64,000 bases of DNA from Porphyrobacter sp. AAP60 (GTDB lineage Bacteria > Pseudomonadota > Alphaproteobacteria > Sphingomonadales > Sphingomonadaceae). Positions within the stretch are counted from its first letter, which is position 1, and each line of letters starts with the position of its first letter. The notes below the pieces were generated by a model. It was not told the DNA's origin. It made no database searches and worked only from the letters and a program-made list of their open reading frames with translations. Both the position numbers and the translations under genes were made by a program. Shown here in pieces: positions 50,728 through 59,530 of this stretch. The stretch covers positions 434,001 through 498,000 of the forward strand of contig NZ_LJHV01000008.1 in assembly GCF_001296025.1 (NCBI RefSeq). Reading direction: 5' to 3'.

Positions 50728-51618
50728 ATGTCTCCCAAGCCGATCCGTAAAGCTGTGTTTCCTGTTGCCGGGCTTGGCACCCGCTTTCTGCCTGCGACCA
50801 AGGTGGTGCCCAAGGAACTGCTGCCGGTCGTCGATCGGCCGCTGATCCAGTACGCGGTGGACGAGGCGCGCGAGGCGGGGATCGAACAGATGATCTTCGT
50901 AACCGGACGCGGCAAGACCGGGATCGTCGAACATTTCGACATCGCTTTCGAACTCGAACAGACGATGAGCGAGCGTGGCAAGGACTTGTCCGTGCTGGAA
51001 TGCACCCGCGCCGTGCCCGGCGATGTAATCGCGGTGCGCCAGCAGGTGCCGCTGGGCCTTGGCCATGCGATATGGTGCGCGCGGGCGATCGTGGGGGATG
51101 AACCTTTCGCGATTTTCCTCCCCGATGAACTGATGGTCGCGCGCGAAGGTGGCAGCGGCTGCATGAAACAGATGGTCGAGGCCTATGAACAGGTCGGCGG
51201 CAACCTCATCAGCGTGCTCGAAGTGCCGATGACGCAGGTTTCTGCTTACGGGGTAATCGATCCGGGCGCGCAGGTTGCCTGTTCCGGGGCAACGCTGACC
51301 GAGGTGCGCGGGCTGGTCGAAAAGCCGCCGCAGGCCGACGCACCATCGAACAAGATCGTATCGGGCCGCTATATCCTCCAGCCCGAAGTGATGCGGGTGC
51401 TGGAAAATCAGGGCAAGGGCGCAGGCGGCGAGATCCAGCTGACCGATGCGATGGCCAAGATGATCGGCACCCAGCCGTTCCACGCGGTCACGTTCGACGG
51501 TGCGCGATATGATTGCGGCAGCAAGGTCGGTTTCGTCGAGGCGACGCTGGCGATTGCGCTGGCACGGCCCGATATGGGTGATCAGGTGCGCGCTATCGCG
51601 ATTGATTTGTTGAAATAA
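50728..51618 (+). CDS. galU: UTP-glucose-1-phosphate uridylyltransferase
   Basis: A 296-residue nucleotidyltransferase that makes UDP-glucose for polysaccharides and lipid A or other glycolipids. The AVFPVAGLGTRFLPATKVVPKE loop, cut here to its first half AVFPVAGLGTRF, is the NTP site. GGEIQLTDAM and YDCGSKVGFVEA lie near the end. GAGGG is 6 bases before the ATG. It converges with the flotillin gene across a repeat element at 51631-51724. Confidence 0.96.
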   Translation: MSPKPIRKAVFPVAGLGTRFLPATKVVPKELLPVVDRPLIQYAVDEAREAGIEQMIFVTGRGKTGIVEHFDIAFELEQTMSERGKDLSVLECTRAVPGDVIAVRQQVPLGLGHAIWCARAIVGDEPFAIFLPDELMVAREGGSGCMKQMVEAYEQVGGNLISVLEVPMTQVSAYGVIDPGAQVACSGATLTEVRGLVEKPPQADAPSNKIVSGRYILQPEVMRVLENQGKGAGGEIQLTDAMAKMIGTQPFHAVTFDGARYDCGSKVGFVEATLAIALARPDMGDQVRAIAIDLLK

Positions 51619-51630
51619 TGCACAAATAAT

Positions 51631-51724
51631 TCCGTCCGGGCTGAGCTTGTCGAAGCCCTGCACTTCTTCTTTCCCGAGGGGGCAGAAGCAAAGGCAGTCC
51701 TTCGACAGGCTCAGGACGAACGGG
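51631..51724. repeat. inverted pair of short interspersed repeats between galU and flotillin
   Basis: TCCGTCCGGGCTGAGCTTGTCGAAG (left arm, 51631-51655, given here only by position and key words TGAGCTTGTCGAAG) faces CTTCGACAGGCTCAGGACG (51700-51718). Together they can form a stem-loop of about 94 bases just before the flotillin stop. The same word occurs inside aroE. Confidence 0.75.
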
Positions 51725-51725
51725 C

Positions 51726-53549
51726 TCAGGAACTTGCGTTCGAATCTCCCGATTCGCCGCCCGGTACCGGAGCCGCCTCCGCGCCGTCCTGCGCCTTTAC
51801 GGGCTTGGGCTGCTTTTTCACTGCAGGCTCCGGAGCAGCCGCAGCGGGCGCGGCCTCCGCATCGGCTGCGCCCTTGACCAGACCGGAGAGCGAGGAGCCA
51901 TCCAGCCCCAGCTCCTTCATCAGCCCGTCCAGCACCGGTGCCTGCGCACGGTAGGCGAGTGCAGCGGACACGGCATCGGTGGCAAGGTTGCCCGATCCGC
52001 CGCCCGATCCGCCCGAGCCATTCCCGTCATTGGCCGAGCGCCCGCCACTGGTGAGGCCATCGACCTGTACGATCTTGATCGAATCGATCGCCTCCATCGG
52101 CTTGGCACTCTCGCGGATGACTTCGGGCAGCACTTTGAGCAGCGCCAACTTGGTCTGCAGGCTGATCTGGTCGTTCGACAGCAGGTTGGCAGCCTCGTTG
52201 ATGGCGCGCTGGCCCGCGGCTTCGACTTCGAAGCGCACCCGCGCTGCTTCGGCGCGCAGTTTTTCGGCATCGGCCTCGCCCATGGCTTCAAGCTTGAGCG
52301 CCTGTGCGCGGTTGCTGGCTGCGTCCTTTTCGGCCTCGGCCTGCACCTTGACCCCGATGGCTTCACGCTCGGCCTGCTTGGCCGCTTCGATCAGTTCGAT
52401 CTTCTTCTGACGCTCGGCAATCTCGCTTTCGCGCGCGGTGGCGACGCGTTCTTCGGCCTCGACTGCCTTGGCACGCGCATCATCGGCTTCGGCCTTGGCC
52501 TGGCTTTCCTCGCGGGACTTGTTCTGCACCGCGATCTGCTGTTCCTGCCGGGCAATTTCGAGCGCGCGCTGCTGATCGATACGGGCTTCCTCGACCAGAC
52601 GGTCGGCCTCGATCTGCTGGGCATCGACCTGCTTCTTGGCTTCGATCCGCGCCGCATCGGCCTCGCGGTTGCGCTCGGCCTGCTCGCGGGCGATTTCGGC
52701 GGTCTGGCCCGCGCGCCGCACTTCGACTTCGCGTTCCTGTTCAAGCCGCGCATATTCCTGATCGCGGGCAATCTCGAAGCTCTTCTGGCTGGCTTGCAGG
52801 TTCTTGGTTTCGATCTGGACGCGGGTGTCCTGTTCGATATCGTTGCGCAGCTTCTTGCGCGCTTCGATTTGCTCGGTCAGCTTGGTCAGACCTTCAGCGT
52901 CAAACGCGTTGTTGGCGTTGAAGTGTTCGATGCTCGTCTGGTCGAGCCCGGTCAGCGAGACCGATTCCAGCTCCAGCCCGTTCATTGCCAAGTCGTTGGA
53001 GCTGACCTGTTGCACCTTTTGAACGAAATCTGCGCGCTGTTCGTGCAGTTCGTTCATGGTCATGCCCGCCGCAACCGAGCGCAGCGCGTCGACGAACTTG
53101 CCTTCGACCAGATCCTTTAGCAGGTCTGGCTGCATCGTGCGTTGGCCCAGCGTTTGCGCGGCCATCGCAATCGCATTCGCGTCAGGGCGGACACGCACGT
53201 AGAATTCGGCCTTCACGTCGATCCGCAGCCGGTCGAGCGTGATCAGCGCCTCGCTGTCGCGGCGCACCACTGGAAGCACCAGCGTGTTCATGTTGACCGG
53301 CATGGTTTCGTGGAACACCGGGAACACCAGCGCGCCGCCATTCATCACCACGCGCTCTCCGCCCAGACCGGTGCGCACAAAGGCGGTTTCTTTCGATGCG
53401 CGGCGATAGAGCCGGGCGAGAAACGCGACGGCGATGATGAAAAAGAGAAGCCCGCCGCCGCCGACAATTGCGTAGGTGATCAGGTCACCGCCCCCGCCGG
53501 CGATCAATTCCCCGGACGTGGTCAAATCTTCGGTCGTCGTCAAAGCCAT
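51726..53549 (-). CDS. flotillin-family SPFH membrane scaffold protein
   Basis: A 607-residue protein. One N-terminal hydrophobic helix (about residues 22-45) precedes an SPFH/band-7 domain (about 50-210). A long alternating Ala/Glu/Arg coiled coil (about 225-460) follows, then a Gly/Ser-rich and Ala/Pro/Lys-rich tail. Flotillins organise membrane microdomains and membrane fluidity. The YqiJ-like partner gene lies immediately upstream (12 bp), as in E. coli yqiJ-yqiK, which is strong context for the family. Confidence 0.9.
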   Translation of the reverse strand: MALTTTEDLTTSGELIAGGGGDLITYAIVGGGGLLFFIIAVAFLARLYRRASKETAFVRTGLGGERVVMNGGALVFPVFHETMPVNMNTLVLPVVRRDSEALITLDRLRIDVKAEFYVRVRPDANAIAMAAQTLGQRTMQPDLLKDLVEGKFVDALRSVAAGMTMNELHEQRADFVQKVQQVSSNDLAMNGLELESVSLTGLDQTSIEHFNANNAFDAEGLTKLTEQIEARKKLRNDIEQDTRVQIETKNLQASQKSFEIARDQEYARLEQEREVEVRRAGQTAEIAREQAERNREADAARIEAKKQVDAQQIEADRLVEEARIDQQRALEIARQEQQIAVQNKSREESQAKAEADDARAKAVEAEERVATARESEIAERQKKIELIEAAKQAEREAIGVKVQAEAEKDAASNRAQALKLEAMGEADAEKLRAEAARVRFEVEAAGQRAINEAANLLSNDQISLQTKLALLKVLPEVIRESAKPMEAIDSIKIVQVDGLTSGGRSANDGNGSGGSGGGSGNLATDAVSAALAYRAQAPVLDGLMKELGLDGSSLSGLVKGAADAEAAPAAAAPEPAVKKQPKPVKAQDGAEAAPVPGGESGDSNASS

Positions 53550-53561
53550 CTGCGCTCCCCT

Positions 53562-54191
53562 TTAAATATCCAGCCCCAACAGGGGGCTTTCGTAATGCAC
53601 GCCGTAGAAGGTCTGCCCTTCGCGGCGCACCAGCAGGACGGTATCGCCTGCGTTCAATGCGATTGTCTGGTCATGCGGTTCGACCATGACGAAATGGGCC
53701 TGCCCGTGCACGTCGATCACCTTGGCGCGCGCGGGCGATCCGGCGCGGGCGGTGCCGATCTGGATTTCGGCATCGCGCCGCACCAGATCATCCAGGCCAA
53801 TCGCGGTGGTTTCATCCTTGGGCATGATCGCGCCGAGCGGGCGCATCGCGAGGCTGTTGAGCGGCAGAGCCGCCGCGCCCGCGGCCAGCGCCGCCCAACC
53901 GGCCGAAAGCGGCGCGCCAAGCATATTCGCCAGCACCGCCTGCCCGCCCACCCCGATAGTGGCGAACACGAACAACAATGCCGCCAGCCAGATCAGAAAC
54001 GGCACCCGCCCCAACCCCAGCAGGGTGGTCAACGCCTCGCCAAATCCGCCCATTTCAAGGCCATCAGGCGAATCGAACTCACCCGCACCTTCGACCGCTT
54101 CGGACACGCCGGTGAGTTGCAGCAAGGCAATCACCGCCAGCGCCCCGAATGCGATCAGGAACGGCAGGTTGTGCGGTTCAAGCAGGCTCAT
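53562..54191 (-). CDS. YqiJ-like membrane protein with OB-fold (NfeD-related)
   Basis: A 209-residue protein with an N-terminal hydrophobic helix (about 8-27) and helices about 65-85 and 90-110, followed by a soluble C-terminal beta domain of the OB/NfeD type (about residues 140-205). Such proteins sit next to flotillins and help place or process them. The 12-bp distance to the flotillin gene indicates one transcript, with this gene first. Confidence 0.85.
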   Translation of the reverse strand: MSLLEPHNLPFLIAFGALAVIALLQLTGVSEAVEGAGEFDSPDGLEMGGFGEALTTLLGLGRVPFLIWLAALLFVFATIGVGGQAVLANMLGAPLSAGWAALAAGAAALPLNSLAMRPLGAIMPKDETTAIGLDDLVRRDAEIQIGTARAGSPARAKVIDVHGQAHFVMVEPHDQTIALNAGDTVLLVRREGQTFYGVHYESPLLGLDI

Positions 54192-54308
54192 ACCGGCAGC
54201 CCCGGAGGTGCGCCTGAGAGTATCGGGCGAAACAGAAATCCCATGCCCCGGAAACTAAGACAGAGCGCGATGAAACAACAGGAAAATCGGACACTCCGAT
54301 GCCGATTT

Positions 54309-55601
54309 TCAGGCTGGCGTCACCCGCAGCGGCAGGGTCTTCAATCCGCCCACGAAGGTACTGCTTGCACGCTTCGCCTCGCCCGCCGGTTCCACGCTGG
54401 CCACCCGGTCAAGCAGGGCTTCGAACAGGATTTTCATCTCCAGCCGCGCCAGATGCAAGCCAAGGCACTGGTGCGCGCCCGCGCCGAAGGCGAGGTGGCG
54501 GTTGGGGCTGCGGGCGGCATCGAACCGGCGGGGCTCTGCGAACTGCGCCGGATCGTGATTGGCCGCGACATAATTGATCATCAGCCAGTCACCCGCCTTG
54601 ATGCTCTGGCCGCCCAGTTCGCAATCCTTGGCGGCGGTGCGCATGAAGTGCTGCACCGGCGTGGTCCAGCGGATCGCTTCTTCGACGATGCCGGGCAGCA
54701 GGCTGCGATCAGCCTTCACCCGCGCCCATTGCTGCGGATCATTCGCCAGCGCCTGCATTGCGCCTGCCGTGCTGGCCGATGTGGTATCGTGCCCGGCGGT
54801 GGCGACGATGATGTAATACCCCGCCATGTCGCGCGGCGGCAGTGGCTCGCCATCGACAGTCGCATTGGCGATCACGCTGGCGACATCATCGGTGGGGTTG
54901 CGGCGGCGGTCTTCGGCAATCTGCGCGAAGTAATCCTCGAAGGTCTTCACCGCGCCCGCGACGATCTGCACCACTTGCTCCGGTGTCATCTGATCCATGC
55001 CGCTGCCTGACAGATCCTTGTCCTGTCCGCCGAACAATTGCTGGGTGAGCATCTGCATCCGCGGCTCGTCCTCTGGCGGTACGCCGAGGATCTGCATCAC
55101 CACGCGCAAGGGATAGGGGCCGGAGACTTCCTTCACGAAGTCCACTTCTCCACCCTGTTCCAGCATCCGGTCGACTGTCCGCGCCGCCAGCGTACGCAAT
55201 TCGCCTTCCAGCCGGGCGAGGTTGCGCGGCATGAACCATTCCTGCGTCAGCTTGCGGTATTTCGGATGGATCGGCGCGTCGAACACCACCAGCGAATCGA
55301 CCAGCATGTTCGAACCCGTCGCCGCCCGGCTGAATTCGATCGCCTGGTTGAAGCTGAACACCACCGGGCGCGGGTTGTTGAGGAAGCCGGCATTGTCCTT
55401 CGAAATGCGCATCACATCGTCATAGCCGGTGACCAGCCAGAAGGGATCGAACAGGCCCGGCGTATCGGGCTGCACCTTGGCCACCGGCGTTGCGGCGCGG
55501 ATCGCGTCGAAGGTATCGAGCAGCCCGTCCCACTGCGCATAGGCATGGGGGTCGATCACCTTGCGGGCAAGCTCGCCCGAAAGCACAGCCTCCCCGTTCA
55601 C
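54309..55601 (-). CDS. cytochrome P450
   Basis: A 430-residue soluble bacterial P450. The I-helix AGHDTTSAS near residue 270, the K-helix ExxR (EEAIRW) and the haem Cys motif FGAGAHQCLG (near 380) are intact. It monooxygenates a hydrophobic substrate that cannot be named. Its start overlaps the stop of the acyl-CoA ligase gene (ATGA), so the two act in one pathway. No ferredoxin gene adjoins it here; FdxA is far away. Confidence 0.93.
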   Translation of the reverse strand: MNGEAVLSGELARKVIDPHAYAQWDGLLDTFDAIRAATPVAKVQPDTPGLFDPFWLVTGYDDVMRISKDNAGFLNNPRPVVFSFNQAIEFSRAATGSNMLVDSLVVFDAPIHPKYRKLTQEWFMPRNLARLEGELRTLAARTVDRMLEQGGEVDFVKEVSGPYPLRVVMQILGVPPEDEPRMQMLTQQLFGGQDKDLSGSGMDQMTPEQVVQIVAGAVKTFEDYFAQIAEDRRRNPTDDVASVIANATVDGEPLPPRDMAGYYIIVATAGHDTTSASTAGAMQALANDPQQWARVKADRSLLPGIVEEAIRWTTPVQHFMRTAAKDCELGGQSIKAGDWLMINYVAANHDPAQFAEPRRFDAARSPNRHLAFGAGAHQCLGLHLARLEMKILFEALLDRVASVEPAGEAKRASSTFVGGLKTLPLRVTPA

Positions 55602-57145
55602 GCGGCGGCTTCTTTCGCCTTCGCCGCATATTCATCGCGCAATTCGCGCTTGTAGAGCTTGCCATTCGCCTCACGCGGCAATTCGGGACGGAAATCGAAC
55701 AGCTTGGGCATCTTGATCTTCGACAGGCTGGCGCTGAGGAAATCCCGCAATTCCGCCTCCAGCGCAGGCCCGGCGTCGCCCGTCTCCCTGGGCTGCACCA
55801 CCGCAACCACCTTCTCGCCAAGATCGGGGCAGGGCGCACCGATCACCGCGGCGTCCATCACCTTGGGGTGGGTGACGAGCAGGTTCTCGATCTCCTGCGG
55901 GTAAATGTTCACCCCGCCGCTGATGATCATGTGGCTTTTGCGATCGGTCAGGAACAGGAAGCCGTCAGCGTCCAAGTGCCCGATATCGCCGAGCGTCATC
56001 CAGCCTTCGGGGTGCATCGCTTCGGCGGTTTTGGCCGGATCATTGTGATAGGTGGGCAGATTGTCGTTTTCGAAAAAGATCAATCCGTCCTGATCGGGGC
56101 CAAGTTCCTCGCCCTCCGGCCCGCAGACATGGACCTTGCCGTGCACCGCAACGCCGACCGTGCCGGGCTTGGCCAGCCAGTGTTCCGATTTGACCATCGT
56201 CATCCCGATCATCTCGCTGCCAGCGTAATATTCGTTCACGATCGGCCCCCACCATTCGATCATCGCGCGCTTGATCGGCACCGGGCAGGGTGCTGCGGCG
56301 TGGATGGCGCGTTGGTGGCTCGACAGATCATAGCGGCTGCGCAGTTCCGGATCGAGTTTGAGGAACCGCACGAAATGGGTCGGCACCCATTGGCTATCGG
56401 TCACCTTGTAACGCTCGATCGCCTTCAAGGCCTCTTCGGGATCGAACTTCTCCATCATCACCACCGTGCCGCCCAGCCGGTGAACGATCGAACACCAGCC
56501 GATCGGCGCGGCGTGATAGAGCGGCGCGGGGGAGAGATAGATCATCGATCCATCGGCGGGCATCCCCATGCCCATCGTTGCAAGACCAAGCAGTGGAACG
56601 GGCGCGGCGGGATCGGGATCTTCGGGCGGAGCAGGGCGGATACCCTTGGGGCGGCCAGTGGTGCCACTGGAATAGAGCATCAGCAGTCCGGCGCGCTGAT
56701 CGGGGATCGGCGCGGGGCTTTGTGCGGCGAGTGCGGCCGCGAAATCCTCTGCATCGCCCGAGTCCATCACGAGGACTTCAAGCCCCGGGCATTCGGCGCG
56801 GATATCACCCAGCAGGCCGGTGAAACATCCGCTGGTGATCAGCAGCTTCGCCTGCGCGTCGCGGATGATATAGGCCGCTTCCGGCGCGGTCAGGCGCGAG
56901 GAGATCGGCACCAGCATGGTGCCGGCGCGCTGCGAGCCCCAGATCACGGTGAAATATTCGATGCGGTTTTCCAGCAGCACCGCAAAGGCATCGCCCGCCC
57001 CAATCCCGTGTGCACGCAGCAGGTGGGCAAAGCGGTTCGATTCCGCCTCCATCTCGCCATAGGTGATCTGCTTGCCCGATCCGGTCATGATGACAGCGGG
57101 ATGATCGGGGCGGGTCGCGGCGTGCGCGATGGGGTGCATGGTCAT
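55598..57145 (-). CDS. AMP-forming acyl-CoA synthetase
   Basis: A 515-residue member of the ANL adenylating superfamily. The AMP-binding P-loop LYSSGTTGRPKGIR is near residue 165. YYAGSEMIG, GWMTLGDIGHLDADGFLF and the C-terminal PREANGKLYKREL lysine motif are present. It activates a carboxylic acid, plausibly the substrate or product of the coupled P450. I chose ATG 57145 because the frame to 57229 lacks support and a GGGAGAG Shine-Dalgarno precedes 57145. Confidence 0.92.
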   Translation of the reverse strand: MTMHPIAHAATRPDHPAVIMTGSGKQITYGEMEAESNRFAHLLRAHGIGAGDAFAVLLENRIEYFTVIWGSQRAGTMLVPISSRLTAPEAAYIIRDAQAKLLITSGCFTGLLGDIRAECPGLEVLVMDSGDAEDFAAALAAQSPAPIPDQRAGLLMLYSSGTTGRPKGIRPAPPEDPDPAAPVPLLGLATMGMGMPADGSMIYLSPAPLYHAAPIGWCSIVHRLGGTVVMMEKFDPEEALKAIERYKVTDSQWVPTHFVRFLKLDPELRSRYDLSSHQRAIHAAAPCPVPIKRAMIEWWGPIVNEYYAGSEMIGMTMVKSEHWLAKPGTVGVAVHGKVHVCGPEGEELGPDQDGLIFFENDNLPTYHNDPAKTAEAMHPEGWMTLGDIGHLDADGFLFLTDRKSHMIISGGVNIYPQEIENLLVTHPKVMDAAVIGAPCPDLGEKVVAVVQPRETGDAGPALEAELRDFLSASLSKIKMPKLFDFRPELPREANGKLYKRELRDEYAAKAKEAAA

Positions 57146-57308
57146 GGTTCTCTCTCCCTTGCCGTATACGCCGCTTGCGGGCGCCGTTCGGCTTGCGGAG
57201 AAATTGAACCGCGCGGGGCAACCCCGCAAGCAAAAACAGTATGGGAAATGCTACCGAATCTGGCGGTGAGGGTGTGGCCGGATCAGTAGATTTGCGCAGA
57301 CGCCGGAC

Positions 57309-57337
57309 AAAAAAAGGCGGCGGGTAAACCCGCCGCC
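57309..57337 (-). terminator. Rho-independent terminator for the M23 peptidase gene
   Basis: A perfect 9-bp stem GGCGGCGGG/CCCGCCGCC with a 4-base loop (57316-57337), followed on the minus strand by seven T (57315-57309). It lies 71 bp after the M23 gene. Confidence 0.92.
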
Positions 57338-57407
57338 ATAATCGGACACCCTCTCCAATGTCCGGCCCGTTTGCACGGGCAAACTCGTGAAGCAGATGAG
57401 CTTCGCC

Positions 57408-58151
57408 TTATTCGCCGCCCTGGCCAGTTAGCCGGGCATCGCGGGCGTAAGCAAGCTGTGCTTCGCTCTCTACCATATACGGAATCGGATTGACTGCAAG
57501 ACCCTCTACACGGACTTCGTAATGGAGGTGCGGGCCGGTCGAACGGCCGGTCGATCCGACATAGCCGATCAGGTCGCCCTTCTTCACATTGTCACCGGCT
57601 GCAACCGCAAGGCGCGACAGGTGGGCATAGCGGGTTTCCATCGAAGCGCCGTGGTTGATGCTGATGTAGAGGCCGTAGCTCGAAAACCAGTCAGCGCGGC
57701 CGATCACGCCATCGGCGGTGGCATAGACCGGCGTTCCGGTCGGCGCGGCGAGATCGATGCCGGAGTGCTGGCGGCGGCCACCCAGTACGGGGTGGGTGCG
57801 CATCCCGTAGCTGCTGGTCAGCTGCGCGCCTTCCAGCGGCATACGCGACGGCACCGAAATGGCGCGCTGCGGAACCGGCGAGGAATAAGCGGTTACATCG
57901 GCGCCCGCACCCAGCGTCGGGCTGGTGCGTTCCATCGCAGTCCAGCTGGTGAACAGCGACTTGAAGCGCTGATCGCTGTTGGCACCGGCATCGCCCTGCG
58001 CATCACGCAGCGGTTCGACCATGTCGGCGCTGGAAGTGGCGGAAGTAGCGGAATTGGCGGTGTTGGCGAAGGCAGGCGAAGCGGCGGAAACCAGAAAGGC
58101 AGCGCAGGCTGAAGCAGCGACCTTGATTGCGTGGCGCACGACTAATTTCAT
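57408..58151 (-). CDS. M23-family peptidoglycan metallopeptidase (LytM-type)
   Basis: A 247-residue exported protein with a signal peptide (cleavage near SPAFA, residue 29). The C-terminal LytM domain (about 115-235) has HSGIDLAAPTG with the zinc-binding His and Asp, YAHLSRLAV, and the HLHYEV His pair. All zinc ligands are intact, so it is probably an active endopeptidase. A short spacer with Ser/Thr/Asn precedes the domain. A terminator follows. Confidence 0.93.
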   Translation of the reverse strand: MKLVVRHAIKVAASACAAFLVSAASPAFANTANSATSATSSADMVEPLRDAQGDAGANSDQRFKSLFTSWTAMERTSPTLGAGADVTAYSSPVPQRAISVPSRMPLEGAQLTSSYGMRTHPVLGGRRQHSGIDLAAPTGTPVYATADGVIGRADWFSSYGLYISINHGASMETRYAHLSRLAVAAGDNVKKGDLIGYVGSTGRSTGPHLHYEVRVEGLAVNPIPYMVESEAQLAYARDARLTGQGGE

Positions 58152-58246
58152 AACTGACCCGGTTCCCGATTGCGGCTTTTGCCGTTGGAATTTCCGACAC
58201 GTCTTGATGCGCGCCTTTGCTGGAATGTGGTTATCCGGGTGAGTCG

Positions 58247-59050
58247 TTAATGTGCAATCACTGCGTAAAAATCACGCGACAAACCGGCTGCAAGACGCGC
58301 CGAGTCGTTGAATGGCGGGCGAACAAACCCGTGAAAGTGCAGTTTCACTAAGGATTGCCAGTAGGATTCGGGGTTCTGCTGCGCCATTTCGGCACAGCGC
58401 AAAAAGTGCTTTGTGCCGAATCCGACGTGGCGAATTTCGTCGTCAAGAATGCGGCTGAGGATTTTGGCTCCGTTCTGGTCGCCCGCCGCGCGCACCCGAT
58501 CAAGCGTGGCGGGGGTAACATCGAGCCCGCGCGCTTCCAGCACCATCGGCACAACCGCCAGCCGGGCGGCAACATCGCCGCGCGTGGCGTGGGCAGCCTC
58601 CCACAGCCCCGCGTGCGCGGGCAACGCGCCATAATGGCTGCCGAGCGATTGAAGCTTTCGAGCCAGCAGCGCGAAATGCATCGCTTCGTCTGCTGCAACG
58701 GCGAGAAAGTCGCTGACGAACTCGCGGCCCATCGTGCCCCCGAATCGTCCGGCCATGTCGAGCGCCAGATCGATCGCGACGAATTCGATATGCGCCAGGC
58801 TGTGCCACAGGGCGATTCGCCCGCGTTCGCTGCCGCCCTTGCGGCGCTTTGGCATCTGGCCCGGCGGCAGCAGTTCGGGCGCATCGGGCCATGCGGGTCG
58901 ATCCGGCATGGCGACATCGAAATCCCATGCCAGCTTTTCCATGCGCCAGTCGCGCGCAACCTGACGCGCGGCAAAGCATTTGGCGCGCGGGTCGTCGGTC
59001 AGCAATGCTGCGCGAATGGCGCGGGCAATCGTGGCCTTTGGCGCGGTCAT
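58247..59050 (-). CDS. DUF455 ferritin-like protein
   Basis: A 267-residue all-helical protein. Metal-binding-type motifs HIEFVAIDLALD (near 90), AADEAMHFALLARKL (near 130) and DDEIRHVGFGTKHF (near 205) resemble a di-iron ferritin-like carboxylate bridge. The DUF455 family is linked to tRNA hydroxylation (MiaE-like) or unknown roles; I cannot choose. It is 6 bp downstream of bcp, so it belongs to the glnE-bcp transcript. Confidence 0.85.
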   Translation of the reverse strand: MTAPKATIARAIRAALLTDDPRAKCFAARQVARDWRMEKLAWDFDVAMPDRPAWPDAPELLPPGQMPKRRKGGSERGRIALWHSLAHIEFVAIDLALDMAGRFGGTMGREFVSDFLAVAADEAMHFALLARKLQSLGSHYGALPAHAGLWEAAHATRGDVAARLAVVPMVLEARGLDVTPATLDRVRAAGDQNGAKILSRILDDEIRHVGFGTKHFLRCAEMAQQNPESYWQSLVKLHFHGFVRPPFNDSARLAAGLSRDFYAVIAH

Positions 59051-59056
59051 GCGATA

Positions 59057-59530
59057 TTAAAGCGCTTTGGCAGCCGCCAGCACATCCTCGGCGTGGCCGG
59101 CGACCTTCACCTTGGGCCAGACCTGCGCGATTTTGCCGTCGGCACCCACCAGATAGGTGGCGCGCACCATGCCCATGTAGGTTTTGCCGTACATCTGCTT
59201 TTCGGCCCACACGCCGAGCGCATCGGACAGCCCGCCTTCTTCCGCATCACTGGCAAGCGGCGCGGTGAGCCCGTGCTTGGCGATGAACTTTGCGTGCTTT
59301 TTCGCCGGGTCCTTGCTGACCCCGAGCAGTTTCGTGCCCGCGGCTTCGAAATCCGCCTGCAAGGCCGAGAAATCCTTGTTCTCGGTGGTGCAACCGGGGG
59401 TGTCATCCTTGGGATAGAAGAAAATCACCAGCTTCGATCCGGCAAAGTCCGATGGCTTCACGCTGCCGCCTTCGGGGGTTTCCATCGCGATATCGGGGAT
59501 GGCGTCACCTACGCCGGGGAAATTGCTCAT
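59057..59530 (-). CDS. bcp: peroxiredoxin Bcp/PrxQ
   Basis: A 157-residue thiol peroxidase that reduces hydrogen peroxide and organic peroxides. The peroxidatic Cys is in FYPKDDTPGCTTEN near residue 48; the position five residues later, where the second Cys of 2-Cys Bcp proteins sits, is not a Cys, so it seems to be a 1-Cys type. The start ATG 59530 overlaps the glnE stop (ATGA). The longer frame to 59584 lies inside glnE and is not supported. Confidence 0.93.
   Translation of the reverse strand: MSNFPGVGDAIPDIAMETPEGGSVKPSDFAGSKLVIFFYPKDDTPGCTTENKDFSALQADFEAAGTKLLGVSKDPAKKHAKFIAKHGLTAPLASDAEEGGLSDALGVWAEKQMYGKTYMGMVRATYLVGADGKIAQVWPKVKVAGHAEDVLAAAKAL

Noticed and set aside
50647-51663. A 338-codon minus-strand frame opposite galU beginning MQGFDKLSPDG.
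   Set aside because: It is the antisense of galU, and its N-terminal words come from the interspersed repeat. No protein family supports it.
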